Shown: one piece after another, positions 8,630 through 17,315 of the stretch
How positions within the stretch are numbered: position 1 is the stretch's first letter
Layout of the letters: each line of letters begins with the position of its first letter
Assembly: GCA_011391695.1 (NCBI GenBank)
Contig: JAABQB010000012.1
Coordinates: 1 to 64,000 of the forward strand
Length of the DNA: 64,000 nucleotides
Direction: 5' to 3'
DNA from: Desulfobacteraceae bacterium
GTDB lineage: Bacteria > Desulfobacterota > Desulfobacteria > Desulfobacterales > RPRI01
Notes under the pieces: generated by a model
What the model saw: the letters and a program-made list of their open reading frames with translations, nothing else
Databases searched by the model: none
What the model was told of the DNA's origin: nothing
Program-made: the position numbers and the translations under genes

Positions 8630-9928
8630 ATGAACAAGAGGATTCTGACTGCAACGTTCTTGGCTGTCTTTTCAATTGCGTTCCTTATCCCGGCTTTTGC
8701 AACCGACGCGCAGGCAGCCGATAAACTGGGATGGATCGGTCCAGTTTACAAGGAGTTATCCGACAGCCTGATGAAAGGTTTCAAGGAATACTATAAAAAA
8801 ACCTATAATAAAGATGTTGATATCACGTTTGTTCATCCGGGTGGCTGGCCGGTCTGCGTCGACAAGTTGAGGGCATGGGGCGATAAACCTGATGCCGACG
8901 TCTTCCTGGGTGCGGGAGCACCGGCGCATGAGGTTCTGAAGAAAGAAGGACGAGTTATTCCTTACAAGCCGAAGGACTGGAATATGATACCCGCCGAATG
9001 GAACGGCATGAAAGTCAAGGATGAGACAGGCGCCTGGACATGTTTCTCGCCCTGGATCGTCACCAACCTGTACAACGAGAAAGTCCTGAAAGCCCTGAAG
9101 CTTCCTCCCCCTAAAACATGGAAGGAACTGCAGAATCCGATATACAGGGGCAACATCGTTCAGACACTGCCGTATGCCTCCGGTACAGTACATGAGGTTG
9201 TGGAGATCCTTTTGCAGGGATTCGGTGATAAAGAAGGCTGGGCGATGAACAGGATGCTTGCGGCACAATTGGCCAGGTTTTCCACGGGCAGCACCGATAC
9301 TTCCCAGCTTGTGAGCCGTGGAGAGGTCCCCATCGGGATTGCGGTGCCCCAATTTACCGCGATGACCGCGCGAAGGGACGGTTACCCTGTCCGCGATTTG
9401 CTTCCGGATAAAACCACCCTGGTTCCTGAGTCCGTAGCGCTGCTCAAAAATGCGCCCAATGAAGCCGTAGGGAAGATTTTTTTGGACTGGCTTTTCAGCA
9501 TTGAGGGTCAGAAATACGTGCTGGAAGGGGGCTATTTCCCGGGTAGGACGGACATCAAATTTTCCGTTTGGGAAAAAGAAGGGGTTGCCATGGCCAAGCA
9601 TGCCAAGGAGGCACTGGGCGTTGACACCTTCTGGGATCTGAAAGTGGGCTTTATCCAATACAACCTTGATTTCGCCACAAAGAGATGGGACGAAGTCAAC
9701 CGTTACTATGAATACGAAATATACAGGAAATGGGGCGAACTGAAAAGCAGCCTGTTCCTGATAGAAGAAGTCGAGGGAGAAATCAACGCGGCAAAAGCGA
9801 CTAAAATGAATGTGAAGAAGGCCGAGGATAAAATAAAAGAGGCCCGGAAACTCTTCGAGTATGACGGCAATTACGCGGCTGCAAGACTGGCTGCAACAAA
9901 AGCGCGTTCGCTGCTTGTTTCTAAGTAA
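8630..9928 (+). CDS. ABC transporter extracellular solute-binding protein (family 1, Fe/AEP/thiamine-like) with C-terminal helical extension
   Basis: Periplasmic binding protein that feeds the permease and ATPase that follow. A signal peptide with cleavage after AQA (about residue 29) precedes the mature sequence, which resembles the FbpA/AfuA, PhnS and ThiB-type binding proteins (PDADVFLGAG, SPWIVTNLYN, EGQKYVLEGGYFPGR). The strong ribosome site AAGGAGG lies 6 bp before the ATG. At 432 residues it is longer than typical members (about 330-360). The last 60-70 residues are charged, Ala/Lys/Glu rich and probably helical or coiled-coil. The ligand is unknown; the family takes ferric iron, phosphonates, thiamine or polyamines. 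Confidence 0.88.
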   Translation: MNKRILTATFLAVFSIAFLIPAFATDAQAADKLGWIGPVYKELSDSLMKGFKEYYKKTYNKDVDITFVHPGGWPVCVDKLRAWGDKPDADVFLGAGAPAHEVLKKEGRVIPYKPKDWNMIPAEWNGMKVKDETGAWTCFSPWIVTNLYNEKVLKALKLPPPKTWKELQNPIYRGNIVQTLPYASGTVHEVVEILLQGFGDKEGWAMNRMLAAQLARFSTGSTDTSQLVSRGEVPIGIAVPQFTAMTARRDGYPVRDLLPDKTTLVPESVALLKNAPNEAVGKIFLDWLFSIEGQKYVLEGGYFPGRTDIKFSVWEKEGVAMAKHAKEALGVDTFWDLKVGFIQYNLDFATKRWDEVNRYYEYEIYRKWGELKSSLFLIEEVEGEINAAKATKMNVKKAEDKIKEARKLFEYDGNYAAARLAATKARSLLVSK

Positions 9929-10025
9929 GGATAAAGTTTGTAATATTGTAAAACAGAATATACTCCGGAACGATCGGGCGGTGGTCCGTCCACATGTTCC
10001 GGAGTTATAAAATTAAGGATCTTAC

Positions 10026-11705
10026 ATGTCCCGTGGCAATAATTTTCTGTCTGCTCTCCTTTGGTCCATAATAGCCTTACTGGTGATTTATCCGCTTTCA
10101 ATTCTGATAATTGAAAGCTTAAAAGTTTCAGGAACCGGCGATTCAGGCATCCAAAACTATCTGGAATTTTTCCAGGACACTTATTATCTTAAAACCTTCT
10201 GGAACACCCTGGTGCTGAGCACCATGGTGCTTCTTGTAACGACACTTTTCGGAATACCCCTGGCGTACATTCTGGCGCGGTACAGGCAGCGGGGAAAGAC
10301 AATTTTCACCGCTCTTATCCTCTTGCCCATTGTTTTGCCGGCTTACGCCGGAGTATTCGCATTCGTAATCTTTTTCGGAAAATTCGGCACCATGAATCTG
10401 CTTCTAATGAATGCCGGATTAATAGAGAAACCCTTAAATTTCATTTACGGATTCCATGGACTTGTATTCATAGAATCTCTGCATATGCTTCCCTTTATCG
10501 TACTCAGTCTTGTAGCTGGCTTTACCAGCATCGATCCTTCTTTTGAAGAGGCTGCCGAAGTTGAGGGCGCCAGTGGTTTCCGGAGATTCATAACCGTAAC
10601 ATTGCCTCTCTGCACGCCGAGTTATCTGGCCGGCGCCGTTATGGTCTTCCTCTGGCCGTTTACCGACTGGCTTACTCCGTTGATTCTGGGACAGGTGGAT
10701 TTTCTTCCTTCGGTGGCCTACATTAACATCGCCTATCACTTCACGGACGCGCACCGGAAATATATGGGGATAGTGGCTGTGGTTGTTTCTTCAATAGTTT
10801 GCATAACTCTCTTTCTGCTGGCAAGATGGTGGGTGGAAAAAAGAAAGTATACCGGCCTTTCGAAAGGAACAACGGCTGAAGGAAGGGTGATCGAACCAGG
10901 TCCATTAATTAAAACCGGCTCATATCTGTATATGTATTTTATCGCTGCCCTTGTCCTGCTGATTCCGATTGTTCTGGGATTGTCCGCTTTTTCCAGAAGA
11001 TGGGTTTTTGAACCGTTTCCAACCTACTGGACTCTCGATAACTTCAGGGTAATTATGATGGAAAGCCCTGGCCTGATTAAAAATTCATTTGTTTTCAGCA
11101 GTATAGCCCTGATTTTCGGGGTGGTTTTCGGGCTGCCGGCCGCATATATAATAGTCCGCACACGTGTTCCGGGAAAAGATGCTCTTGACTTTATGATAAC
11201 GCTGATGCTCGCTTTTCCGGGTATCGCTATAGGCGTCAGTTATCTTCTGGCCTTCTGGAAAGGCATACCGCTTGCCACGCATTGGATCATAATGCCGCTT
11301 GCTCTCTTTTCACGACGGCTTCCATATTTCCTTCGGATAGCGCATGCTTCCTATCTACAGCTGGATATCTCGCTAGAGGAGGCCTCGGAAGTATGTGGTG
11401 TGGGTAAATTCAGGACTTTTATAAGAATATCCCTCCCTCTTTTGATTAAAGGAGTTCTTGTCGGCGTGGTGATGTTTTTTATCATGGCATTTCAAGAGAT
11501 TTCCACCGCGATATTTCTTTACAGGGGTGGGTGGGAAACCCTGCCCATCGGAATCTACCTGAACTGGCACCGCGGCATGGAATTCGGAATCTCCGCGGCC
11601 ATGGCTTTTCTCATGATCGTTATCACGTTTATTCTTCTGCTGATCATCGCAAGAATCGGCGGGGGCGTCCTCAAAGCCGCATGGGGGCCCGGAGAGGGCA
11701 GATGA
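10026..11705 (+). CDS. ABC transporter permease, two-domain FbpB/ThiP-like
   Basis: Inner membrane component of a binding-protein-dependent importer. The 559 residues contain two fused permease halves of about six membrane segments each. Each has an EAA-type loop that contacts the ATPase: EEAAEVEGASGFRRF in the first half and EEASEVCGVGKFRTF in the second. This duplicated layout is that of the iron/thiamine/phosphonate class (FbpB, ThiP). It lies between the binding protein and ATPase genes, in the same direction, with a 97-bp gap upstream and 60 bp downstream. Confidence 0.92.
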   Translation: MSRGNNFLSALLWSIIALLVIYPLSILIIESLKVSGTGDSGIQNYLEFFQDTYYLKTFWNTLVLSTMVLLVTTLFGIPLAYILARYRQRGKTIFTALILLPIVLPAYAGVFAFVIFFGKFGTMNLLLMNAGLIEKPLNFIYGFHGLVFIESLHMLPFIVLSLVAGFTSIDPSFEEAAEVEGASGFRRFITVTLPLCTPSYLAGAVMVFLWPFTDWLTPLILGQVDFLPSVAYINIAYHFTDAHRKYMGIVAVVVSSIVCITLFLLARWWVEKRKYTGLSKGTTAEGRVIEPGPLIKTGSYLYMYFIAALVLLIPIVLGLSAFSRRWVFEPFPTYWTLDNFRVIMMESPGLIKNSFVFSSIALIFGVVFGLPAAYIIVRTRVPGKDALDFMITLMLAFPGIAIGVSYLLAFWKGIPLATHWIIMPLALFSRRLPYFLRIAHASYLQLDISLEEASEVCGVGKFRTFIRISLPLLIKGVLVGVVMFFIMAFQEISTAIFLYRGGWETLPIGIYLNWHRGMEFGISAAMAFLMIVITFILLLIIARIGGGVLKAAWGPGEGR

Positions 11706-11765
11706 TTTGCCGGCAGGCCGCGGGAGCTGCATGATATCAAGGAACGAACCAAGGAGACAAAATTA

Positions 11766-12851
11766 ATGGCATTTATTGAGATCCGCAACCTGTTCAAACA
11801 ATATAAGAAAGTAACGGCGGTCAACCGCATAAATCTTGAGGTGAAAGAAGGGGAACTGCTGACTCTCCTTGGACCCAGCGGATGCGGTAAAACAACTACC
11901 CTTCGCTGCATCGCCGGGCTGGAAAAGCCTGAGGAAGGCGATATCATCATTGACGGTAAATCGATGATTTCAGGAGGATTTGTCCAGCCGGCAAAAAGGG
12001 GAATCGGTATGATGTTCCAGAATTATGCCGTGTGGCCGCACATGAAGGTATACAACAACATAGTATACGGTTTAAGACTTCAAAAAATATCAAGGAAAGA
12101 CATAAAGGAAAAGGCTAAAGATGTATTGGAGTTGGTCGGTTTGCAGGGCCTTGAAGACCGATATCCGGGGCAGTTGAGCGGCGGGCAGCAGCAGAGAGTC
12201 GCTCTTGCAAGAGCCCTCATAAGAAATCCCAAGGTGCTGCTTCTGGATGAACCGCTGAGCAACCTGGATGCCAAGCTCAGAGAAAAAATGAGGTTTGAAA
12301 TCAAGAGCCTGGTAAAACGCATGGGTATAACTTCGGTCTATGTGACCCACGACCAGGCTGAAGCGATGGTTATTTCGGATCGGATCGTCGTTATGGAAAA
12401 GGGAGACATTGTGCAGATCGGTTCTCCTCACGATATATACGAAAAACCCGCCAGCAGGTTTGTAGCCGATTTTATCGGCGCTATGAATTTCATTCCGGGA
12501 GAGGTAGTTGGGGTTATTCCCGGCACAAATGAAGTATGTGTACGCACGGAATTCAGCGATAAGCTTTTGTGCAGGTCAACAGACGGTAATGTGACGACAC
12601 CGGGCCAGAAAGTCTATGCATCGATACGTCCCGAGGATGTGGAGGTATTCGCGGAACCGCCACAAGTTGGGGAGAACCTCTTTAAGGGTACTATCGCGAA
12701 TAAAGCATACCTCGGAAATTTTCTATTTCTGTTCATAGATATAAACGGAACCACGATCAGGGTGCAGGCTCCGCATCAACTCCCGCAGGAAGAGGGTCAT
12801 GAAATATACTTTTCTCTGAATCCGCAGAAATGCATGATCCTGCCTGAATGA
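11766..12851 (+). CDS. ABC transporter ATP-binding protein, FbpC/PotA-like
   Basis: ATPase that powers the importer encoded upstream. Its 361 residues show Walker A GPSGCGKTT at 36-44, a Q-loop MMFQNYAVWPH, the signature LSGGQQQRVALARAL, Walker B VLLLDEPLSNLD and the switch His in YVTHDQAEA. After residue 240 comes a TOBE-type regulatory domain as in the CUT1/iron/polyamine subfamily. The start has GGAG 10 bp upstream. It is the last gene of the ABC operon and is followed by a 492-bp gap. Confidence 0.93.
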   Translation: MAFIEIRNLFKQYKKVTAVNRINLEVKEGELLTLLGPSGCGKTTTLRCIAGLEKPEEGDIIIDGKSMISGGFVQPAKRGIGMMFQNYAVWPHMKVYNNIVYGLRLQKISRKDIKEKAKDVLELVGLQGLEDRYPGQLSGGQQQRVALARALIRNPKVLLLDEPLSNLDAKLREKMRFEIKSLVKRMGITSVYVTHDQAEAMVISDRIVVMEKGDIVQIGSPHDIYEKPASRFVADFIGAMNFIPGEVVGVIPGTNEVCVRTEFSDKLLCRSTDGNVTTPGQKVYASIRPEDVEVFAEPPQVGENLFKGTIANKAYLGNFLFLFIDINGTTIRVQAPHQLPQEEGHEIYFSLNPQKCMILPE

Positions 12852-13042
12852 GCCGCAGCTTTGTTGTACCTTGATTTGGCTTAATGATCGGATGTTACGC
12901 AAAGGTACCGCCGTATAAACGCCTGCAGGTGACTTTAAGTAAGCTTGTCAGGCTCGATTCTTTTTGCTGTTTCCATAAATTACATTGTACACCTTCAGTA
13001 TGTTCCTCACGGGTAGCATGGAAAAATCCCCTTTATTTTCTC

Positions 13043-13054
13043 TACCGATCGGTA
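13043..13054. promoter_or_regulatory. 12-bp perfect palindrome, TetR-operator-like
   Basis: TACCGATCGGTA is a perfect palindrome with a CCGATCGG core, the kind of half-site spacing used by some TetR-family regulators. No promoter can be placed on it with confidence. Confidence 0.35.
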
Positions 13055-13091
13055 AAACATAAAACTAATATTTCTTGCTATTAAAGGTGTA

Positions 13092-13116
13092 ATTATGGAT
13101 ACTTGGTATCCATAAT
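13092..13116. promoter_or_regulatory. 25-bp perfect inverted repeat
   Basis: Eleven-base arms ATTATGGATAC and GTATCCATAAT are separated by TTG. The repeat is AT-rich with no following T-run, so an operator or enhancer site is more likely than a terminator. It lies 111 bp upstream of the -24 element of the sigma-54 promoter, a usual distance for an enhancer bound by an NtrC-type regulator such as the ZraR homologue encoded downstream. Confidence 0.5.
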
Positions 13117-13226
13117 GGAAAACATTCAGAAAATAAGCGGATAAAAAGTATGCAGATAATGCTTATCTGTGGAACGATAATATTGATATTGTCAATTATA
13201 TATGATTGTTATAAATTTAAAAGTTG

Positions 13227-13242
13227 TGGCACTCTATTTGCT
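13227..13242 (+). promoter_or_regulatory. Sigma-54 (-24/-12) promoter for zraSR
   Basis: TGGCAC-TCTAT-TTGCT matches the consensus TGGCAC-N5-TTGCW at every fixed position, with GG at 13228-13229 and GC at 13240-13241. Transcription would begin about 13253, giving a 90-base leader to the ATG at 13344. Sigma-54 control with autoregulation is known for E. coli zraSR. Confidence 0.8.
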
Positions 13243-13280
13243 TCGGTAATGATAGCTTTATATTGAGTCAATTCTACACA

Positions 13281-13314
13281 TTTTTCTTTGTGTCCTTCAT
13301 GATCTTTGTGTGAA
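13281..13314. repeat. CTTTGTGT-type word repeat
   Basis: Contains TTCTTTGTGTCCTTCATGAT followed by CTTTGTGTGAA. It is a relative of the inverted pair at 23215-23302. Confidence 0.65.
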
Positions 13315-13343
13315 AGCGAATTGCAATACATAAAGAATAAGAA

Positions 13344-15083
13344 ATGCTAAAAAAACTAATTAACAGCAAATTCTGGTCAGGTGTTCCGGCGTGGCTTTTT
13401 ATTGGCGCGGTTATAGTCCTTTTTCCTATTTTTGCATTCATTACAATGCAGAACATTCACCGGACAAGTTTTAACAATACCCGCCTTCTTCTTGAAAAAG
13501 GCGCCGCTCTGATAAGGTCTTTCGAAGCAGGCACAAGAACAGGAATGTCCGGAAACTTCATGGGAAGCTTTCATCTCCAGAGGCTTATAAGCGAAACCGC
13601 GATGCAGCCGGATATCGCCTATATTCTTGTAACTGACGCCGAAGGGACTGTCGTTGCCCACAACCACACTGAACATGTCGGCGAAATTTATGAAACCGGT
13701 ATGGATTTAAAAGAGATCTTTACGGCAAAGGATGTGCAGTGGCGTGTTGTTAAAAGTCCTGATGACATAAAAATATTTGAAGTTTACAGAAGATTCGCCC
13801 CTGTGAGTGGAATGCACCGCGGGGGCATGATGAGAAGATGGTTCAATCCGGAGTGCAATATTGTAAATCCACGGCAGGAGAATCTTATAATATTTGTCGG
13901 TCTTGAGATGTCGGCGCTTGAAGACGCAAGACTTGCCGATATGAAACATTCAGTTGTGATGGGGGTTGTACTGCTTCTTATCGGTTTTGCGGGTGTTGTT
14001 CTGCTTTTCATGGCCCAGAGTTACAGAAGCACAAAGGCATCTCTTTCGCGGATAAAGGCTTTTTCGGATCATCTTGTCGAGAATATGCCGATAGGCCTTA
14101 TGGCAGTGGACAAAAACATGCGGATTGCCCTGTCCAACAATACCGCCGGATCGATTCTCTCCATTTCGCCTCCGGATATATCGGGAAAAGGCGCGGAAGA
14201 GATTCTACCATTGGCTTTGTGGAAACTTATCTCCGGTTTGGAAGATCATAAGGGAGTAATTGAAACGGAGATTGAGTGCATATTGAACGACGGAAAGATA
14301 GTGCCTCTTGAAGTCAGCGCCACCGAACTGAAGGATGAAAAAGGCGATTTTCTCGGTTATATTATTCTCTTTAAGGATTTAAGCGAAGTCCGCTCGCTCC
14401 GCAGGGAAGTTGCAAGAAGCCAGCGACTTGCATCCATAGGCAGCCTGGCGGCAGGCGTTGCGCATGAAATAAGAAACCCGTTAAGCTCCATCAAGGGTTT
14501 TGCCGTTTATTTCAAAGAAAGGCAGGAGAAAGAGGAAGATAAACAGATTGCAGGAATCATGATACAGGAAGTGGACCGGCTGAACAGAGTTGTGAGCCAG
14601 CTGGTTGAACTTTCAAGACCGGTTTCTGTTTCAAAAAAGCCTGTTTCACTCCGAACTGTCATCGATAATTCACTTAAGCTGCTGGAAAGAGATGCCACGG
14701 AAAAGAAAATTGAAATAAAGACAGGATTCATGGCGGATGATCTTCAAATCGCAATTGACGGAGACAGGATTAACCAGGTTCTTTTAAACCTCTATCTTAA
14801 TGCCATTGAATCCATGGAAAAAGGAGGCAAGCTTTCGGTTTCGCTATCGGAAGAAGAGGGCGGTGCGATCATAAAGATTTCAGATACAGGCCCGGGTATC
14901 GGCGAAAAGGACCTGCCCCATATTTTTGATCCGTATTTTACGACAAAGACGACGGGCACAGGTCTCGGGCTTGCCATAGTCCACAATATAATAGAAGCGC
15001 ATGACGGCAAAATCACGGTTGAGAGCCGCCCCGGAGAAGGGTCAACCTTCACGCTCTTTTTGCCCGGGAAAATACAGGGATAA
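13344..15083 (+). CDS. zraS: ZraS-like membrane sensor histidine kinase with PAS domain
   Basis: Sensor kinase of a two-component system; E. coli ZraS answers to periplasmic zinc and envelope stress. The 579-residue protein has a membrane segment at about 16-38, a periplasmic sensor, a second membrane segment near 205-228, a PAS domain (about 245-350), a HisKA domain with H374 in GVAHEIRNPLSSIKGF, and a HATPase domain with N, G1 (DTGPGIG) and G2 boxes. The periplasmic part matches the ZraS pattern: LLEKGAALIRSFEAG after the first membrane helix and EVYRRFAPVSG followed by a His/Met-containing stretch, a plausible metal site. E. coli ZraS lacks the PAS domain. The response regulator follows 7 bp later. 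Confidence 0.88.
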   Translation: MLKKLINSKFWSGVPAWLFIGAVIVLFPIFAFITMQNIHRTSFNNTRLLLEKGAALIRSFEAGTRTGMSGNFMGSFHLQRLISETAMQPDIAYILVTDAEGTVVAHNHTEHVGEIYETGMDLKEIFTAKDVQWRVVKSPDDIKIFEVYRRFAPVSGMHRGGMMRRWFNPECNIVNPRQENLIIFVGLEMSALEDARLADMKHSVVMGVVLLLIGFAGVVLLFMAQSYRSTKASLSRIKAFSDHLVENMPIGLMAVDKNMRIALSNNTAGSILSISPPDISGKGAEEILPLALWKLISGLEDHKGVIETEIECILNDGKIVPLEVSATELKDEKGDFLGYIILFKDLSEVRSLRREVARSQRLASIGSLAAGVAHEIRNPLSSIKGFAVYFKERQEKEEDKQIAGIMIQEVDRLNRVVSQLVELSRPVSVSKKPVSLRTVIDNSLKLLERDATEKKIEIKTGFMADDLQIAIDGDRINQVLLNLYLNAIESMEKGGKLSVSLSEEEGGAIIKISDTGPGIGEKDLPHIFDPYFTTKTTGTGLGLAIVHNIIEAHDGKITVESRPGEGSTFTLFLPGKIQG

Positions 15084-15090
15084 TATCCGT

Positions 15091-16452
15091 ATGAAGCAAA
15101 AGAACAGAATACTTGTTGTAGATGACGATACCGCTCACCGCACAATGCTTCACGCGCTCATCGGGGGATGGGGATATGATATTTCCGAAGCGGATGACGG
15201 ATCTTCAGCAATTTCAGAAATCCGTGAAAGACCTTACGATCTTGTTCTTATGGATGTAAGGATGCTTAAGGTGTCAGGGATAGAGGCGCTTTCTGATATC
15301 AAATCATTTAATCCTGCAATCCCGGTTATTATTATGACGGCCTATTCCTCTGTTGAAGCGGCTGTTGATGCGATTAAGAAGGGGGCTTATGATTACCTGA
15401 CAAAACCGCTTGATTTCGATAAACTGAAGCTGACCATTGAAAGGGCTATGGAAAATGTCCGGCTCAAGGAAGAAAACCTCCGCCTCAAAGAAAACCTCGG
15501 AATCCATTTTGACAGGACGAACATAATCGGGCGCAGCACGGCTATGGCCAGGTTGCTCGAGACAGTTGCCCTTGTTGCTCCGTCAGAGGCAACAGTTTTG
15601 ATAACAGGGGAATCAGGAACCGGAAAAGAACTGATTGCAGGAGCAATTCATTTCAACAGCACAAGGAAAACCGGCCCTTTTGTGAAAGTCAACTGCGCCG
15701 CCATAACCGAAACCCTTCTTGAATCCGAACTCTTCGGACATGAAAAGGGCTCTTTCACCGGAGCGGACAGGAGGAAAGACGGCCGTTTTCTCCAGGCAAA
15801 CGGCGGAAGCATTTTCCTGGATGAAATCAGCGAAATGCCACTTTCAATGCAGGTTAAGCTTTTACGCGTGCTGCAGGAGAGAGAGATAACCCGTGTCGGC
15901 GGGGAGAGTGTCATAAAAATTGATACCAGGGTTATTGCAGCAACGAACAGGGATCTTCAGGAGATGATTGCATCAGGCTCTTTTCGTGAAGATCTTTTTT
16001 ATCGCCTTAATGTTGTGAATTTGAAGGCTCCTGCTCTGAGAGAAAGAAGAGAGGATATCCCCCTTCTTGCAATAAACTTTCTTGAGATGTTTGCTGAAAG
16101 AAACCGTAAGAAGATTAAAGGCTTTACTCCTGGCGCTATGGACGGAATAGTTAAATACGAGTGGCCGGGAAATGTTCGGGAACTGATGAACGCGATAGAA
16201 AGGGCGGTTGTGCTGGCACGTTCGGAATACCTGGATGAGGATGACCTGCCTGTTGTAAAAAAACATTCTGAAGGGACTGCCGGCTCTGTCTGGCCGGAAA
16301 TCGAAGAGATGCCGCTTGAAGAGATCGAAAAAGCTACAATATTAAAAACTCTCGAATCTTCAAAAGGGAATAAAAGCGAAACAGCACGAAGGCTCGGCAT
16401 AACGAGAAGGACCCTGCATAAGAAACTGAAAAAATACGGGGTAATGCCTTAA
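15091..16452 (+). CDS. zraR: ZraR-like sigma-54-dependent response regulator
   Basis: NtrC-type activator: receiver domain (D11/D12 and phospho-acceptor D55 in LVLMDVRM), AAA+ domain with Walker A GESGTGKEL, the sigma-54 contact loop GSFTGA and Walker B GGSIFLDEI, and a C-terminal Fis-type HTH ending in SETARRLGITRRTLHKKLKKYG. The protein is 453 residues from the ATG at 15091; the frame is open further upstream inside zraS, but the start after the zraS stop gives a standard receiver domain. It probably activates its own operon through the sigma-54 promoter at 13227. Confidence 0.92.
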   Translation: MKQKNRILVVDDDTAHRTMLHALIGGWGYDISEADDGSSAISEIRERPYDLVLMDVRMLKVSGIEALSDIKSFNPAIPVIIMTAYSSVEAAVDAIKKGAYDYLTKPLDFDKLKLTIERAMENVRLKEENLRLKENLGIHFDRTNIIGRSTAMARLLETVALVAPSEATVLITGESGTGKELIAGAIHFNSTRKTGPFVKVNCAAITETLLESELFGHEKGSFTGADRRKDGRFLQANGGSIFLDEISEMPLSMQVKLLRVLQEREITRVGGESVIKIDTRVIAATNRDLQEMIASGSFREDLFYRLNVVNLKAPALRERREDIPLLAINFLEMFAERNRKKIKGFTPGAMDGIVKYEWPGNVRELMNAIERAVVLARSEYLDEDDLPVVKKHSEGTAGSVWPEIEEMPLEEIEKATILKTLESSKGNKSETARRLGITRRTLHKKLKKYGVMP

Positions 16453-16486
16453 ACTATCCTCCTTATATACCTTTTTATTCCTGTCC

Positions 16487-16533
16487 TTGACAAAATATTT
16501 GGATCTGTTATCCTATAATGACCAGTATGGTCA
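16487..16533 (+). promoter_or_regulatory. Promoter and palindromic operator of the first toxin-antitoxin module
   Basis: TTGACA lies at 16487-16492 and TATAAT at 16514-16519; the 21-bp spacing is long, so the -35 may be only partly used. The perfect palindrome TGACCA-GTA-TGGTCA at 16519-16533 overlaps the last base of the -10, as expected for an autoregulated antitoxin site. A GGAGGAGGT ribosome site precedes the antitoxin. Confidence 0.6.
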
Positions 16534-16557
16534 ATATGATTAACGGAGGAGGTTGAT

Positions 16558-16830
16558 ATGCTGAAAACAATTTCGGCTATGCAGGCGAGGCAAAGTCTTG
16601 GCAGGGTTATGAACGAGGTAGCTCTGAAAGGGGATGACTACATCATCGAACGCGACGGAAAGCCAGTTGTGGCGGTGGTCTCTCTGGATAAGTTCAGTAT
16701 TTTGCAAAAGGAACGGGAAAAAGCAAAGCAGATCCTGACCGAAATCCGCCAAAAAATGGCAGGTACAGACAGCCTGGAACTTGATGCGCTTATTGAAGAG
16801 GCCGTCGGGAGCGTGAAGGGCCGACAATGA
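16558..16830 (+). CDS. Phd/YefM-family antitoxin
   Basis: The 90-residue protein has the Phd/YefM fold signature: SAMQARQSLGRVMNEV at the DNA-binding N-terminus, then a short hairpin, YIIERDGKPVVAVVSLDKF. The C-terminal part is charged and helical and would wrap the toxin. It overlaps the PIN gene by 4 bp and follows a palindromic operator. This pairing (Phd-type antitoxin with COG1569 PIN toxin) is common. Confidence 0.85.
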   Translation: MLKTISAMQARQSLGRVMNEVALKGDDYIIERDGKPVVAVVSLDKFSILQKEREKAKQILTEIRQKMAGTDSLELDALIEEAVGSVKGRQ

Positions 16831-17267
16831 AAATCGTCCTTGATACAAACCAGTTGATTTCCGCGATTCTCACGCCTGACGGCAAATCTGCCATGATCCT
16901 GGACGAGATTTTAGCCGGCACATTTACTCTGGTAATTTCCCCGAAAATCATTAAGGAAGCAGAGAAAGTCCTTTCATACCCTAAATTGGTCAAGCTGTTA
17001 AACAAGAGGGATGTGTCTCCGGAAACGATCAGGACTTTGCTTGATAAAATTCAGGTAATCGGCAGAATGACTTATGATTCCTTACTTGTTGATGCTATCC
17101 GCGACGATCCGTCCGATAACATTATTCTGGCCTGTGCCGTTGAAGGAGAAGCCGACTTTATCATCTCAGGAGATCATCATCTGACAGACCTGAAAACGTA
17201 TCGGGGAATAATAATCATTGATCCTGCTACTTTTGCAGCCCAGCTTTTTGAAGCGGGAAAAGATTAA
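16827..17267 (+). CDS. PIN-domain toxin (COG1569 type)
   Basis: Predicted ribonuclease toxin of 146 residues. The acidic residues of the PIN active site are visible: D6 in VLDTNQLISA, a central Glu in IIKEAEKVL, and Asp residues in DDPSDNIILACA and ISGDHHL. It is translated in a 4-bp overlap with its antitoxin. The complete frame suggests it is functional. Confidence 0.85.
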   Translation: MKIVLDTNQLISAILTPDGKSAMILDEILAGTFTLVISPKIIKEAEKVLSYPKLVKLLNKRDVSPETIRTLLDKIQVIGRMTYDSLLVDAIRDDPSDNIILACAVEGEADFIISGDHHLTDLKTYRGIIIIDPATFAAQLFEAGKD

Positions 17268-17292
17268 TGGATTTGCCTTAAAATAGTCCTTC

Positions 17293-17315
17293 ATGGTCAC
17301 ATTTCATGTGACCAT
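17293..17315. repeat. Perfect 10-bp inverted repeat after the PIN toxin
   Basis: ATGGTCACAT-TTC-ATGTGACCAT can form a 10-bp stem with a 3-base loop, starting 26 bp after the toxin stop. The following TTTGTTTATT is only weakly U-rich, so it may be a terminator or a second regulator site; its arms contain TGGTCA and TGACCA, the half-sites of the operator at 16519. Confidence 0.6.

Larger units (their letters stand above)
12852..13343. other. 492-bp intergenic region with stacked regulatory motifs
   Basis: No convincing gene is present; a 66-codon frame at 12884-13084 has no family features. The region holds a 12-bp palindrome, a 25-bp perfect inverted repeat, a sigma-54 promoter and one copy of the CTTTGTGT repeat family, each listed separately. 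The density of sites fits control of the following two-component system. Confidence 0.7.

Noticed and set aside
8756-9658. 300-codon open frame on the minus strand
   Set aside because: Lies fully antisense to the well-supported solute-binding protein gene; no domain, signal or ribosome site. It is a shadow frame.
12884-13084. 66-codon frame between the ABC operon and zraS
   Set aside because: No domain and it overlaps the palindrome at 13043; treated as non-coding.
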